Shown piece by piece: positions 35,291 through 47,815 of a stretch of DNA of 64,000 nt; the stretch's first letter is position 1, and each line of letters begins with the position of its first letter. Below the pieces are notes generated by a model. The model was not told the DNA's origin. It saw only the letters and a list, made by a program, of their open reading frames with translations, and did not search any database. A program made the translations under genes and the position numbers. The stretch covers positions 22,830,296-22,894,295 of the forward strand of contig CM035808.1 in NCBI GenBank assembly GCA_020466095.1, in the 5' to 3' direction. The stretch comes from Chlorops oryzae (lineage: Eukaryota; Arthropoda; Insecta; Diptera; Chloropidae).

Positions 35291-37198
35291 GACTACGGAC
35301 AATTTTTAACACTTTTTTCATTCTAATCCCTTTATTGACGACTGAGTCCTTCTTAACATATATTTATATACCATTGAGGGCAAATAACGTTATTGACACA
35401 ACTCTATTTGTGTCAATATGGTTTAACTTTGAAAGCCCTCGAACCCTTTTTGAATCATAGACCATCCATGCACTCTCGAATCACAGAAATATTGACTTTA
35501 ATTTCGTCTCATTTCCAATATTATGCTCATTATGCGATATTTTATATTATTGTTGTTGAAGTTTTGTAACTTCCCCGAATTTTCAAAATTAATTAGCATT
35601 GCCATAAAGGCATGATTGTTGTCCTCAGGCTGTTTGCTATGAAATCATAGATTTCTGTTCAAATATTAAGCAATTTCATTGAATTGCCTGAACCTTAATT
35701 TATGTCACTTAAAAATCTTTTAAATTAAATTTATTTGCTTTTCTTATTGATATTGAAATACGGAATTCATAAACTTTTCATTTCATCTAAATCTTCTTAG
35801 TGTAGCAAGTATAAAAAAAAACCTCGTAAAAAATTCTTGCTTGAACTTTGAGCTCTCTGAATACGGAATGATTTATCTGAAGGCTTTCATGGAACTTACT
35901 TTTAACGTAATACAACAATGACCAAAAACAAAAAATTCCAAATAAAAAAGTTTTGAAAAATTCAAAAAAAAAAAATACAAAAAAAAATGTTGAAAGGTTC
36001 AAACGGAATGCGATAAGTTTCATGACCGAAAACTGAAAACCATGAATTGAGTTGTAACTGTTACTATGTATTTATAAAAAAGGAACAAAGAACAAAAAAA
36101 AAAAAAAAAAACAACAATGGAACCATTCCCAAAATGATAATCATAACTTTTGCCCAAAACTCTGTTTTCCGCATAAGCTATCTTTTCTTCTATGGAACGG
36201 AGGAGAGAACACATACCGAAAAAACAATGCCATGATCGTAAACTAAAATGTGAGACGTATTTCAACAAACCGTATGTGATTCAAAGCGGTCCATACGAAA
36301 TCGCATGAACCGCCATATATCATGTTGACATTTTAATTTATATAAAAAGTAAGCACTCAAGATGTACCGAAAAGAGTACATGAAACTGCTTTCAAAAAGA
36401 ATCAAAAAGAAAAAATAAAACAAAATAAAACGAAAATAAAAAGCAACAAAAGATATTAAAAAACAAAAAAAAAAAAAAAGGAAAGTAGCTTAAAAATTCT
36501 AAGGACTCATGTAGGATTAAATATTATGATGGCACATCAGCGAAGGGCAATCGCTCTCATCGGCATCATTGAGGACAGGAAATGAAAGAATTTACTTATG
36601 TTGTTTTGAGTAACTTTTGCAGTCGTCATTACTTACAGTACACAATTGTTTTATTCAGTCGCCTTGAATAGAATAACGCTTCACGAAGCAAAGTGCAGAG
36701 CAAGGAGTAAAACCTCCCTGATTTTTTTTTTTTTTTTGATTTTATTTTTATTTACAATCTGTCCTTAAACGACAATAAGTAAATTTAATAATAAAAGTAA
36801 ATAAAACATAACAGAAATAGAAAGCTTCCATCGAAGCTAACTAATATATTCTACCTTACATAAGTATGTACAAGTTTAAAACCGCCTTGATGAATTTAAA
36901 AAACACTTTCTGTTCGGTTACTTCTTAAAGACGTTAGAATTGTGTGTGAATCTGAAGAAGAAGTGTCCCTTTATGAGTGCCCACTAACGAGAGAATTCAC
37001 TGTTAAAGTTGCATTGAGAAGTGGTGCTAATAATTCAAGAAGACGATGCGATAAATAATTAAAAAGGAGACGGTTAAAATAAGTAGTTCTCATAATTGAG
37101 TGGAAACTAAATGTCTCGTTCCCACAAATATTCGATTCTTTTTCAATCCATGCAACAAAATTGAAACCAGAAAGAAAAGAGCAATAAATGCAATAAAC
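35291..37198. other. No gene seen; A-rich tracts
   Basis: Several long A runs (about 36094-36111, 36463-36478) and a T run near 36722-36737. No TIR or exon supported. Confidence 0.5.
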
Positions 37199-37200
37199 TT

Positions 37201-38092
37201 CCCAGCGGGAATTTGGGTAAGGCCTTAACTCATTAACGACTGACCCTAAGATTCCGTTCTCCGATTTTTACAAAACTTCACACAGACATTACTTATGGTG
37301 TTTATATTGACAAAAAAAAATTATTTTTTTTGTTTCCTGCCACCTCTGAGCCAGCAGGACATGGCTATATATTCTACCCACTTCGCTGTTAAAGGGTTCT
37401 AAATGAATTATTTTTTTTTTTGCAAAGTGTGTCAATAAAAACACTTCTTCGATCCGATTAGATAAAAAATCATAAAAAAGAAATCGGTCAATTGTTGGTG
37501 TGTGTAAAAAGGGACTTATGAGGGACATTCCAGAAAAAATTTCGATTGTTTTAAAAATTTTTGAACATTGCAAATTTTCTGAAATTTGACTCGTGAACAA
37601 CCCCTCTAAACATGACTCTATATGACCTCAAAATATTTTTAAAGTAGTCTGATTTCTCCTCTACCTACACATTAAAACCAATTTAAGATACCTTTCACCT
37701 ACCTCAAGCTATATTTTTGTTTTTAATGGCTTAATTTATGGGTATTTAAATACCCATCCGCCATTAATGAGCTAAAACGTTCATGATTTAAAGAGCAATT
37801 ATTTAATATGAATTATTTTATTAATTCGAAAAGAAACGGAAAGCAATAAATGATGAACAGAAAAGTAATGTGTCATCACTTCAACATTATTTTGTGCATT
37901 TTAAAGTAAGGCAAAATAGAGGGATTATTTAAAAATTCTTCTTTATGAATTTCATTCAAAGGTAATGCAAAACGGAAGGCCTTACATTTCCTATGTTAAA
38001 TTGCCGTTTTGAAAACAACATGTTTTTCGATCAATATAAGGTGCATTAAATATTATTTTTTGCCTTACTATGCCTTACGTTTTCCCGCTGGG
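37201..38092. mobile_element. CCCAGC-type element, copy 2 (2-bp flank match TT)
   Basis: Left end CCCAGCGGGAATTTGGGTAA, right end (inward) CCCAGCGGGAAAACGTAAGG. TT flanks both ends (37199-37200, 38093-38094). It lies in reverse orientation to 1286-2155. Without the insertion at 37229-37771 it is about 350 bp and non-coding. Confidence 0.7.
37229..37771. mobile_element. Nested TTAA-type element inside CCCAGC copy 2
   Basis: Inverted ends CTCATTAACGACTG and (inward from the right) CTCATTAATGGCGG. TTAA (37225-37228) on the left and CTAA (37772-37775) on the right fit a TTAA duplication with one later change. The copy at 1286-2155 shows the uninterrupted sequence CCTTAAAACTTGCATGATTT. The TTAA target suggests a piggyBac-like element. 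Confidence 0.55.
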
Positions 38093-40929
38093 TTACTTCT
38101 TAATAATTTCTTTCGTTGTGCCTAAAGGTATGCAACAATTTTTTTTTGCATTATATAGAATGCGTTTTTTTGTTCGGTGACACCCTGTGCCTCTGTTGAT
38201 GTGATTACGAAAATTAAAAATATAAATCCATTTCTTCTTTTTTGTTTTCCATTAGAGCCTCGAAAAAAAAAATGCTTCTAGCTTTTAGTCTCGTTTAATT
38301 CATGTCAAAATCAGACGAAACAATTTAGTTTGGTCTCTTTCTACGGGCGTGCACATTCGATTTGGGAAGAATAAGAAGCTTATGTTTTTTCGGAAAAAAC
38401 GTGCATATCATCGCATTTGACAGCGGCGCGTTTTGAAAAGTCCAAAAAACTTTCAATAGTCAAAGTTTTAAATTATTTATGAAGAAGGAGAAGTGGAAAA
38501 AAATTGCTAAATCGATGCTAAGAAATAAAAAAAAGCACTTAAAACACAACAACAAAGTTTGAAACGAAACTTGATTTTTCAATATTTCGGTTTCGGGTTT
38601 TTTTTTCTATTTTTTATTTTACTTTTTCATTTATATATTTTTGTTTGTTTTCATTTTTATTTCATTGGTCTTTTCTTGTTTTCATTTGCGGCCTTTAGCT
38701 TCAGGCATTCGGCAGCCATTGTTATCTACTTCCGTTTCCGACATAACTGTTTAAATTCGCTATGCTTCCCTGCGTACGTACAGCTGCACTGTAGTCATCA
38801 TGCAGCCATATCCGTGTGAATGGTCATGCGACATCATAGCACAGCTGAACAAAGACAAAAAAAAAAAAAAAAAACCAAAACAGAAAGCCAAACAAAAAAT
38901 GCAAAAAGGAAAGAAAAAAGTAAATCGAACACACTTAAGGCCATTCGCCGCCCAATTTTTGCGCCTTTTTTGCCAAAGCGTGCGTCTCAATTTTGCTTTA
39001 TCTGCCCGATTCGACATTTTTGTCTGTGTGTTATGTGTGAGTGTGTTTATGTTTTTTCCTTCAATTTTTTCCGTTCCTCGCTTCCCCCTTTCTTTTTTTT
39101 ACTTTTTGGTTCTTCCGCTTTGATATCCTGTTAACACTAATAAATTTTACCGATTTGACAATTCGATTCTGCTTTTTGGTACGTTCGAGTATAGTTTTCC
39201 ATTGAGAGTAGCTTGCTGAGGTCCTTTGCGGGATTCTCGTATCGCAGCCGAGCAACGCGAAACGCATTCCGCTCTATCCCGATGCTATTAAGTTCGCAAA
39301 ATGGGCGTTCGGTGTTATATTTTTGCTTTCGCTTTGACGTTGGACTCTTTTTTTTTTTTTTCATAAAAAAATTTTTATTTTTTTTATTTTCTTTTTTTCC
39401 TTTTTATATTTGTTTTGAGTTTGGCCGTTCTTTTTCGCATAACAATCGAGAGCTTGTACTATTTTATTGTATTTTAAGAGTTATTGGCGCGACTCCACAG
39501 CAGGTCAATGTGAAATGTTGTGACACAGAGTGTTGTGCTCGAGAATGCGAAAGCTTCTGGAAATTTATGAAGCCGAAAAGTTCTCAAACTGTTTTAAACT
39601 TTTATATTATTTTCATTTACTTTGCGGACGCGAATGATTTTCCTTCATAAAACTTTAACTAGCTGCTTCCTGTTTTTGTTATCGCTTCTTTATTTTGCTG
39701 TTGTTGCTGTTGTTGTTGTTGTTGTTGCTATATATGTTGTTGTAGCTGTGTTTGCTATTGTTGCTGTCCTTATTGTCCGTGTGTATCGAAGAGAATCATT
39801 GGAAAAGGGTCTTTAATGCTATGGAGTATTGATGCGCATCACGCCTAAGCACAACAAAAAAAAAAAAAACCATAATACGATTTGGGTATGTTTGGAGCTG
39901 CCGCCTGTCCCTGTCTACTGTTCACCCTGTCCTTTCGAAATAACGGTCAATGTTAATGGAAAAGGTCAAGCAGGCTGTCCAGCTTAAAAAGCTGCACCGA
40001 AACGTCCAATTTAATTGATCATTAAACTTGGGTTTTCACGGTTTTTTGTGGATTATGTACCTAAAAGGCTCTTATTTTGTTTGCAAGTTCTTACAAAATG
40101 CCTCCGAAATGTCCTCAAACCCTTTACTTTTTTTATTTATTTATTTTTTTTTTTTTTTTTGGTGAGAGCTTTCAAGGTAGAGGCATCCTTGGTGTTTTGT
40201 GAGTTGAATGGAAAATTTCTTAAAGCGAAACTTTCTTTCTTCAACTTCTTTTCCAATCACCGCTCGGAATCGGCTTAAAAAGGCCGGTCACACTAAGCTG
40301 ATAGAAAAAAATTGAGGATACACAATGGGAATGGTGTGCCACCCTTTTATGAATACTAAATTACGGAGGTAGCAAACGCAAACCGAATGAAACGTGTTGA
40401 TTATTATAAGGACAATAATATTGGGACGTTTTAATGTTACAGACCCTTTCCATATTAAAAAAAAACTTCCTGTCCATTCACATTGTTGCAGTAATCCCAG
40501 GCATTCATTGCGAGATATCTGTAGAAATTAGGTTTTTTAAATTTTTTTTTTTTAGAATACACAGTCAACATTTCGGACTCATGTTTCTGAGCTGTATACC
40601 TATTTATTTTGAAAAAATTTCGAACTCATTTCGGACTCCTAAATATGATTGCTTTCTAAATGTTTGCTGCTTAGTATATCCTTAATATTCATTCGTTTTA
40701 GAGGTGTATTGGAATTCGAAGATGGCGGGATTTTTGGATAGGAACTATCAATTTTCAGGTTCCTCTTGCAAAATGACCTTGAAATATCCTTGAAATATCT
40801 TTTTTAGTGAGCCCTTTTTCAAAATTTGATATCTCAGAAACTAATTAAGTTCAAAAAATTAGTCACCAAATAGTGCACATCAAGGGGCCGATTTCCTTCC
40901 TAATCCGGCAAGGCCGCTTAACAAATACA
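38093..40929. other. Single-copy-like DNA with homopolymer tracts
   Basis: Holds A17 near 38858-38874, T runs near 39350-39361 and 40145-40160, and a GTT repeat at 39697-39750. The 145-codon frame at 39213-39650 is phenylalanine-rich translation of T tracts. The part at about 40780-40860 resembles 55590-55670 and 61890-61960. Confidence 0.5.
39697..39750 (+). repeat. GTT/GCTGTT repeat
   Basis: Imperfect run of GTT and GCT triplets of about 50 bp. Confidence 0.85.
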
Positions 40930-40931
40930 TA

Positions 40932-42202
40932 TGGGCATTTCCATGAATATGTCAACCACGACTGAAAAAACAAAAGTGCTCGAAATTTTTTTCCAACACT
41001 GGCTATGGAAGGCAAAAATACTAAACTTTAATTATCTGGAAGCATTTCCAGCCTATTAAAATTTGAAAGAAAAAAAATAACGGCTTAAAGTCAATTGTCT
41101 CGTTGATTCATTTTAAGCAGTTTTGACCAACTACTTCCTCTCTTCAAACGACTCACTTTAGCTATTTGTAACATTGCATTTCTACTCTCAAATTATTGTT
41201 ACAACAACAATTAAGTAGATTCATGAGCAAAGAGAAAATTAGGAGTTCGATTAGCGGTGTTTTTTTTATTTTCCTTGGATGCTATTCTAATGTCACGTAC
41301 GATGACCAAAAACATTGTTTTTCTTCCTCATTTGTTATTTGTCGGTCGCAGGTGAACGAAAATTAATTTCCAAATCAAGGCCATCGGGCAAATAATAGAT
41401 TTAAAAAAAATTTTTTTTAATTTCGTAAAACAAAAAATTTATAAGCCAAGCAAGTTGGTCACGTACGATATCGTAAGTACTAAAATTGGTACATTTGTTG
41501 AGAGCCCAATTGAAATTTTTTTTTATATTTTTTTTTTATCATATGTCTAAAATTCATTACGAGGCAACAAGAGATGAGCTTAGAATGAGCAACAAATGAG
41601 CTGGGTATTCATTCAAGGGAAAAATAAGAGTTAATTAAGTATATGACAGGGTTGGGTGGCAGCGAAAACTTAACGCCGAATAATTCCGTAAAAACAATAA
41701 ATTTAACCGGGACTGTCTTTGTTTGTTATAAATATATTGTTTTTTGAATCGAAAAAATATTTTTTATTGGTCATTAATGAAGAATAATAGTGGGGGAAAT
41801 TATGTCACGTACGATATGTCACGTAAGATATATGAACTTTGTTCCCTATAAAATCAACTAAAGATTTTTTTAATTTAAACATAACGAATTTAAAAGGAGA
41901 AATATTTCACTAAGTGCAAGAAATTAGAATCAAAAAAATAAACTCCATTAATTCGCAGAGTTTTGCACATTTTTACAAGTACCTCAAAAGTACTTCCGTT
42001 TTTGGTCACGTACGATATAGCCCTATTTCGCTCGATTTTTCCGACTCAAACATTTCAAATCTACTTCATTTTTTTTTTCAAATGATGAACTCTCTGAGTG
42101 GAACATATCGACACCATTTTCTTGGAGTCACTCCAATTTTTGTAAAATCTATTCAACTCTATTTGCGTACGAATTCCGCGTACGATTACCTGGAAATGCC
42201 CA
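40932..42202. mobile_element. 1.27-kb TA-flanked element, TIR TGGGCATTTCCA, with GTCACGTACGAT motifs
   Basis: Perfect 12-bp ends TGGGCATTTCCA / TGGAAATGCCCA with TA on both sides (40930-40931, 42203-42204). GTCACGTACGAT or a one-base variant recurs at 41292, 41458, 41804, 41818 and 42005, all on the plus strand. The terminus resembles the 192-bp element at 20115-20306. A frame at 41914-42261 runs past the element end and looks accidental. TA target suggests an IS630/Tc1-like relationship. Confidence 0.65.
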
Positions 42203-42308
42203 TATGTCAATTCGGCTGCATTTCAGTGCCTTGCAAAACAAACAAATCTATGGGATACTAAGCCTTTTTGAGTCGATTGGACATATTTTCAATTGATTGA
42301 TTAGATAA

Positions 42309-42543
42309 CCCTTTCGCGCCTACTGGGACAATACGTCTCACTCAGTTAAAACTTGATTTTTTCTATTAGGACATATGTGTCCCATCTAAAACTGTTATTG
42401 GGATTATATATCCCAGGATAACCGAAGGACATTTGAAATTTTTGAGTATGCAGAACATGTTTTTTTTTGCTCCTTTATCCATTTCTGAAATCAGTTTTTC
42501 AAAAAATGACTGTGTTTCAAAAATAAAATCCGGCGCGGAAGGG
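42309..42543. mobile_element. piggyBac-like MITE, TIR CCCTTTCGCGCC
   Basis: Inverted ends CCCTTTCGCGCC and GGCGCGGAAGGG (one mismatch). The right flank is TTAA (42544-42547) and the left flank ATAA (42305-42308), consistent with a TTAA duplication changed at one base. 235 bp, non-coding. Confidence 0.75.
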
Positions 42544-42649
42544 TTAAATCATGAACTGTTCACTATAAAAACATGAATTAATAACAACAAAGAGCTAACA
42601 TATCCGAGGCAGCATATTTATTTATAAGCCCATCACTGAAGCTCTCAAA

Positions 42650-42748
42650 GTTAGTCAGACTAGATGGTATTGCCATGTTCAAAGACGTCTACCGAAGAGC
42701 CTTGTAAGAAAGGTAATATCCACCACTGTTCCAGCAAACGGACGGACG
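42650..42748 (+). mobile_element. Non-LTR retrotransposon fragment (reverse-transcriptase C-terminal region)
   Basis: The frame from GTT at 42650 reads VSQTRWYCHVQRRLPKSLVR and continues K-V-I-S-T-T-V-P-A-N-G-R-T. RW-Y-x-HVQR-x-LP-x-x-LV is the motif found near the C-terminus of RTE-like and related LINE ORF2 proteins, just before the GRP-rich segment. Only about 33 codons remain, so it is a degraded fragment. Confidence 0.55.
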
Positions 42749-42839
42749 GTAGCCTGACCGATGCTGAGATCACATAGGCGAAGCATGGCCGCATCCGAAA
42801 AGGGCTAAACAAGAAGAAAAGAAAAACAAAAACAAACAA

Positions 42840-43092
42840 CCATTCTTCTGATTTCTGATCCTAAAAGTATGCAAAAAAAAATTTAAACAAAATTGAACTT
42901 AGGAAAAAATAGAAAAGAAATTCGCTTCTGTCTTCAAGGCGTATTTTCACGAAAACTCAGGGCCTCTTATAACCCCTAAACCTGAATGCAAAAAATTTTC
43001 TATCATGGACAACATTTTCTTTTGACCTTAACTTCCTTATTTGATGCCGCCGTTTTCGAGATTCAATTCTTTTTGAACGTCTGAAATGGCCA
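42840..43092 (+). repeat. Diverged relative of the hAT-type MITE at 7657-8192
   Basis: Aligns by eye with about 7925-8192: TTTCTGATCCTAAAAGTATG against TTTCTGCCCCTAAAAGCATA, and GCCGCCGTTTTCGAGATTCAA against CCCGCCGTTTTAGAAATTCAA, ending in ACGTCTGAAA. No TSD is recoverable. Confidence 0.55.
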
Positions 43093-46000
43093 CTGAAGTA
43101 TACATCGGCTTGGACAAAAAAAATGTTAGCCTATGAAAGGAGATTAAAATCTTAAATAAAAACAAAAATGATGAAAGAAGAAGAAAAAAATGCAAAATGT
43201 CATACAACCAATCAAAGAAGCCCACTCAATTTAACTCGAATCTTCTTGAAACTTTTTCTATTTCAATACAAAGGCGCATTCGAAACTAAGGGAAAACTTA
43301 GTCCCCTGCAGAAAAGTTGTAACAATGCGAATGGATGAAAGCAAATAATAGTTTCGCAGCTGCATTTTAACACGAACGGCGGACAGAACGACAGAAAAAG
43401 CCACAATTTAGCTATTTAGCAAATAATAATAACAATAACAATAAGGAAATGGCATTGTAAAAGTAGGAACAAAAAACTATGAAACAGAAACAGAACGTGG
43501 AAATAGAAAGAGTAAAAGAAAACACTGTAACAACAATAAATGTAGGAGGAAACCAGCAAGAAACTTCCAGTCGCGCCCTTGTACAATGCCTGGTAACATA
43601 GAGTTCGTCCAACATACATACACACGTACAGACGAGGAGAACGGCATCGTTGCTATTAAAAATGCTGCAGAGAATGCAGCGATTTCCTCCAAAGGCCGGA
43701 AACAAGTGCCTTAAACACCCATTGAAACTTATTTCTTAAGAGGTTGTTTTTATTTTTTCTTTCTTTTTTTTGGCCTGTTGTGGCGGTGTCTTAAGAAGAT
43801 TTCAACACACTCGTACGAGGCAGAAGGCAATCGAAGTTGTTCCTTTCAAAGTTTAACTTTTCGAATTTTAGGCGCGCAGCGACTTTCCTGCCCCCTTCTT
43901 CGGAAGGACTGAAGTGTCCTTTTTGCATTGTTTCTTCTCTTTCTATTTTTTTTCAATAATATTTCGCCTATTAAATATTAAAGAATATCTACCTACAATA
44001 ATTCTTTCTCATAAATCAAAGCGCATAACTTCTGTCAAACGCTAATTAAACGAGGAAAATAAATGAGTTCAATTTCCATAAACCTCTCCATCGCCATCCA
44101 TTTCCATGGTGCGTCTTTACCCTCAAACAAACTTGATGCTAATGGTTTTAGCATAAATTTCGGCTTCTCAGGCATACACCGTCGAAGGTGCTTACAAGCA
44201 AAAAAGTAAATCAATTTAATAAAAGCCCTATAAGCCTCTCTCTCCCACACACTCACTCCCATTCGCTCTCTCTCTCTCTCACACCACTCTTTTTCGCTTG
44301 TGCGTTATTAATGTTGTTCTTGGGTTTGTTGTCAAGAGCAGCCCCGACCTGAGCGTGTTTCCCAAAGACATTTCATGTAATAACACATTATCTTATACTC
44401 TTAGGTATAAAAATTATATCAATTTGCGAATATGCACACAAAAGTGTTTGAATATTTTCCTTGTCCTTGTTTGCTAACATGTATTTAAAGCGATATAATG
44501 ACTTCTTAAGAATTATGGCACATATGAAAATTATTTGTGGGAAGTAAAAAAGTGTGTGGACCGATTTTGTTTTTAAAGAATTCATTCAATATTATCATTC
44601 TAGATGAGCAGAGATGTTCGTTTCATTCAGGATAATCTGAATTAAACTGTATGTCCTAGAATTTCTCTATAAACAATTCAGTTCACGTTAGGTTATTGAT
44701 GGCCCCGATGCATTAAGCACTGTTGTTGTGATTGCTTTGAGACTGGGAGACTCGACTGTCGGGATCATTACAGTCGCATCAGTAACGTATCCCAGAGTGG
44801 GTTTGGCATAGAAATCGAAGAAAAACGAATCGTTAGGTAGAGAATAAAGAATAATAAAAGATTTCTTTGACGCGTTAAGCCTCACATGGTACGTTGTGTC
44901 TATTCTCTTTTTTAAAGAGTCAAAAAAAAAAAACAAACAAATAACAATAAAAATTGTTCCACCTTCCTCTGAAAGTAGCTAGGCTCGGTAAGGCTCAAGT
45001 GCAAGTTCGGCTTCGTTAAGCTGGCTCCCCATCGGCAAAATGTTTGACGACGTAAAGTGCGGCGGACTTCACGTACTCAAACGCACGCACACATGTATAT
45101 ATATAAGCAATTGTGAAAATATCGTAAAAATGTTGACAAACACCAGGAGAGTATAAATATGTGCACATGTGTACATAGCCGCCCCTGCATCCGCCCCTTA
45201 ATGGGAAATTGAGATATGAAATATGGCAAACGTATGGGGTGACAAAAAAATTCTTGAAGGCAATTGAAGGAATAAAAGTATCGAGCCAATAGGATTTTTT
45301 AAACTCACACACAACCATCTCGAATTTCGTTTAGAGTGCACGTGGGAAAAAGGTTTCAAAGCAGGAGAAGTTACAAAATGTCTTGCAACATGAGGAAATT
45401 TTACTACGAACGAGGAACACAGAGCGAGGAGCGGAACTGTTAGTTGTTGCTCCGAAGTAGCAGGACGATGAAACTAGGAAGAGAGACACTTCCATAATAA
45501 GGTTGTTTGGTTGTTTCAATGTAAGGAACTGCCAAGGTTCATCCTTTTTGTACTTAAGTAAAAAAACTTTAAGCTCGACAACCAAGAAAGTGCTCTTTTT
45601 TTCCCACATTCCCATCTTTTTTGGGCTTAAGCTCATTTTCTTTTGCACTTAATGGGAACTGAGATTTTGCGGTGTCTATTGTGGGATTAGGATTTGAAGT
45701 TGAAAACTAGTTTTGATGTATGTATCTATCAATGCTTGTTTAAGGATGGTATTTAAGAAATTAAAAATGTTTGAACTAATTCCGATTTAAGCTTTAATCT
45801 TACCTTATTATATTCAATGAGAAACACCGCCTTTTACGTTTCTTACTTCCTCCGGTGAAACGATTTTCTCCCGAGCAGCTTTCATTTTCCGTTTGAAGTG
45901 CTTGCATTCTCAATACAAGCCTGCTCCATTGCCTCATACTTATAATGGGAGCGGAAAATAATCGCACACTTATTGCGTTCTTAAGGCATGCCATACTCCT

Positions 46001-47411
46001 TGCGTAAAGCTCAAGGAAAGCCGCAGACCAAAAGTATTTGCTTAATACCTTAGGAATGAGAGGAACAAGGAGACAACAAAAAAAAAAAAAAAATAAGAAT
46101 GACAAATTTATTTCAATCTTCGGTGGATTCGTCGCTTACATCAGCTTTGTTGATGTAGTCATCATGATGTGGTTTTTTTTTCCCTGGGTATACGCACTCG
46201 CACATTTTGTTCTAGTTACCGCCTCCGCTTGAGATACTTCTCCATGTTTGCTATTATCTTGAAGGATTTATCTTATGGCAATGTATTTACATACATACTC
46301 CAACGTGTTCAATCCATGCTTCTTTCGGAATGTCTCAAGTGAGATTTGACTGAAGCTCTTACGAAAATAGAATCACCTATTTACGTACATAAACAAAAGG
46401 AAGAAAGAAAAAAAAAAACATACTAGAGACACAGAGACTTCGATGCTCAGTTTTATAGCTTTGATAAAGTCGATTCCTATGATCGAAACAATCAACTTAA
46501 ATGCAAAATTCAGATTAAGTTTATTGACTAATATTTTCATAAGGTAAGCAGCTTGACATTTAAGTAGCAAGAAATTATGAAGCTTATTCTTGGTAATCGA
46601 TAAAAGCTTCTCCTTTATTTAAGTGGCAAGTAAATACATCTTTATATTAACTTCAAACTTTTTCTTCTCTTGTTTTACTTATTTTTCAGATCGCTTTCAC
46701 ATGAATTCGATTAGAAGGTAAGTTACGTTGGTGAAAAGAACAAGGGAAATGAGACTTAATTTAATGGGAAGACGCCAGTTGAAAGAGTTGGCGTTGAGGA
46801 AGTTATTTTCAGATCAATATGAAAATTCCTCGATTTCTATGAAGTTAGCTAAACATATATTACAAAAAATTTATACCCAGCAAACATATTAGGATCGGTC
46901 ATATTTTTGAATCCGAAAAAAGTTCAAAATTCTTGCCAAATATTGGGCTCTAAAATTTGTTTAAAATGACTCTAAAAAAAGGGGGTAGAATATCAAGACC
47001 AGACACATGAGCAAATGACTAAACTAGGCTATCGAAAGCAATAAGACTCTTTTATGGACTCACTCGATTTGTATATGAAATCGGATCCATATTTTAGCAC
47101 CACCTGCGCTGGATGGAAATCACGCTCATTGTGACCCTTAAAAGAGCTACTTATGGGAAGACTCCGACTCCAAGTTAGGAGTCATATGTGATTGCTTTAG
47201 AATTCAGAATGTTTCTTAGGATATGGGCTTAAAATTTGGAAATTGTTCAAAGGTTGACGGAAGTTTACAGTTCAATTCTAGTTAATAAGTAAAATCGGCG
47301 GTTAGGACGTTAAGTTTAAAATTGCTTTTTCAAAAGTGTCCTTTTGAAATTTGAAAGAACAGTAGCTTCAATTTTTTTTTATTACAGATCACATATTATT
47401 TTTTTATTAAG
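43093..47411. other. Single-copy-like DNA, no established gene
   Basis: Contains CT-rich stretches (about 44236-44282), A runs and numerous chance frames. One minus-strand frame (44688-44936) is noted separately. Near 46876 CCCAGCAAACAT preceded by TA may be the left end of another, truncated CCCAGC element. Confidence 0.5.
44688..44936 (-). CDS. Unassigned open frame, possible 3' exon remnant, weak
   Basis: The minus-strand frame has a mixed, protein-like composition in its second half (NDSFFFDFYAKPTLGYVTDA, then TVMIPTVESPSLKAITTTV) and more GC than its surroundings. The first few codons are a poly-T tract that could serve as a polypyrimidine tract before an AG near 44910. It ends at TAA. 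I do not recognise the family and cannot exclude chance. Confidence 0.2.
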   Translation of the reverse strand: MFFFFDSLKKRIDTTYHVRLNASKKSFIILYSLPNDSFFFDFYAKPTLGYVTDATVMIPTVESPSLKAITTTVLNASGPSIT

Positions 47412-47739
47412 ACCCCAGCCAACATTTGGAAGACTGTTTTATGAGAAGATTCATTTACGAGTCTTTTTCGAGCCCCCTTCATGATAAGAAAATGATTGAT
47501 CACATGCACGATTAAAAGAAGACTCAAAAACGACTCTCGAATATGTTTCAAAAGCGAGTCGTATTCAAATCATAAAAACAAAATATAGAGCAATCGCCAA
47601 TTAATCACGTAGGGGATTAGAATATGATCATTCAAATTGTTTCTATCTTATATTTCACTCAATATTTGACTCAAAATTAAATTGAATGGAATTTGACTTT
47701 AAAGTTATAAACGAAAAATTTCCATGACTTTCGATTCGG

Positions 47740-47815
47740 AAAGCTTGGTGTCGACGGGTGAGCACAGGACTAGAAAACGAGAGTTTCTAGGTTCAAATCC
47801 CACATAAGGCAAGAA
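47740..47815 (+). ncRNA. tRNA-related sequence or SINE head (pol III-type B box)
   Basis: GGTTCAAATCC near 47791 is a perfect B-box. A-box-like TGGTGTCGACGGG lies about 40 bp upstream. GGTGAGCACAGGACTAGAAA between them is tRNA-like, and an A-rich tail (about 47813-47821) follows. The anticodon arm does not fold as a proper tRNA; instead CTAGAAA pairs with TTTCTAG. I read it as a tRNA-derived SINE or pseudo-tRNA, not a functional tRNA gene. Confidence 0.4.
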
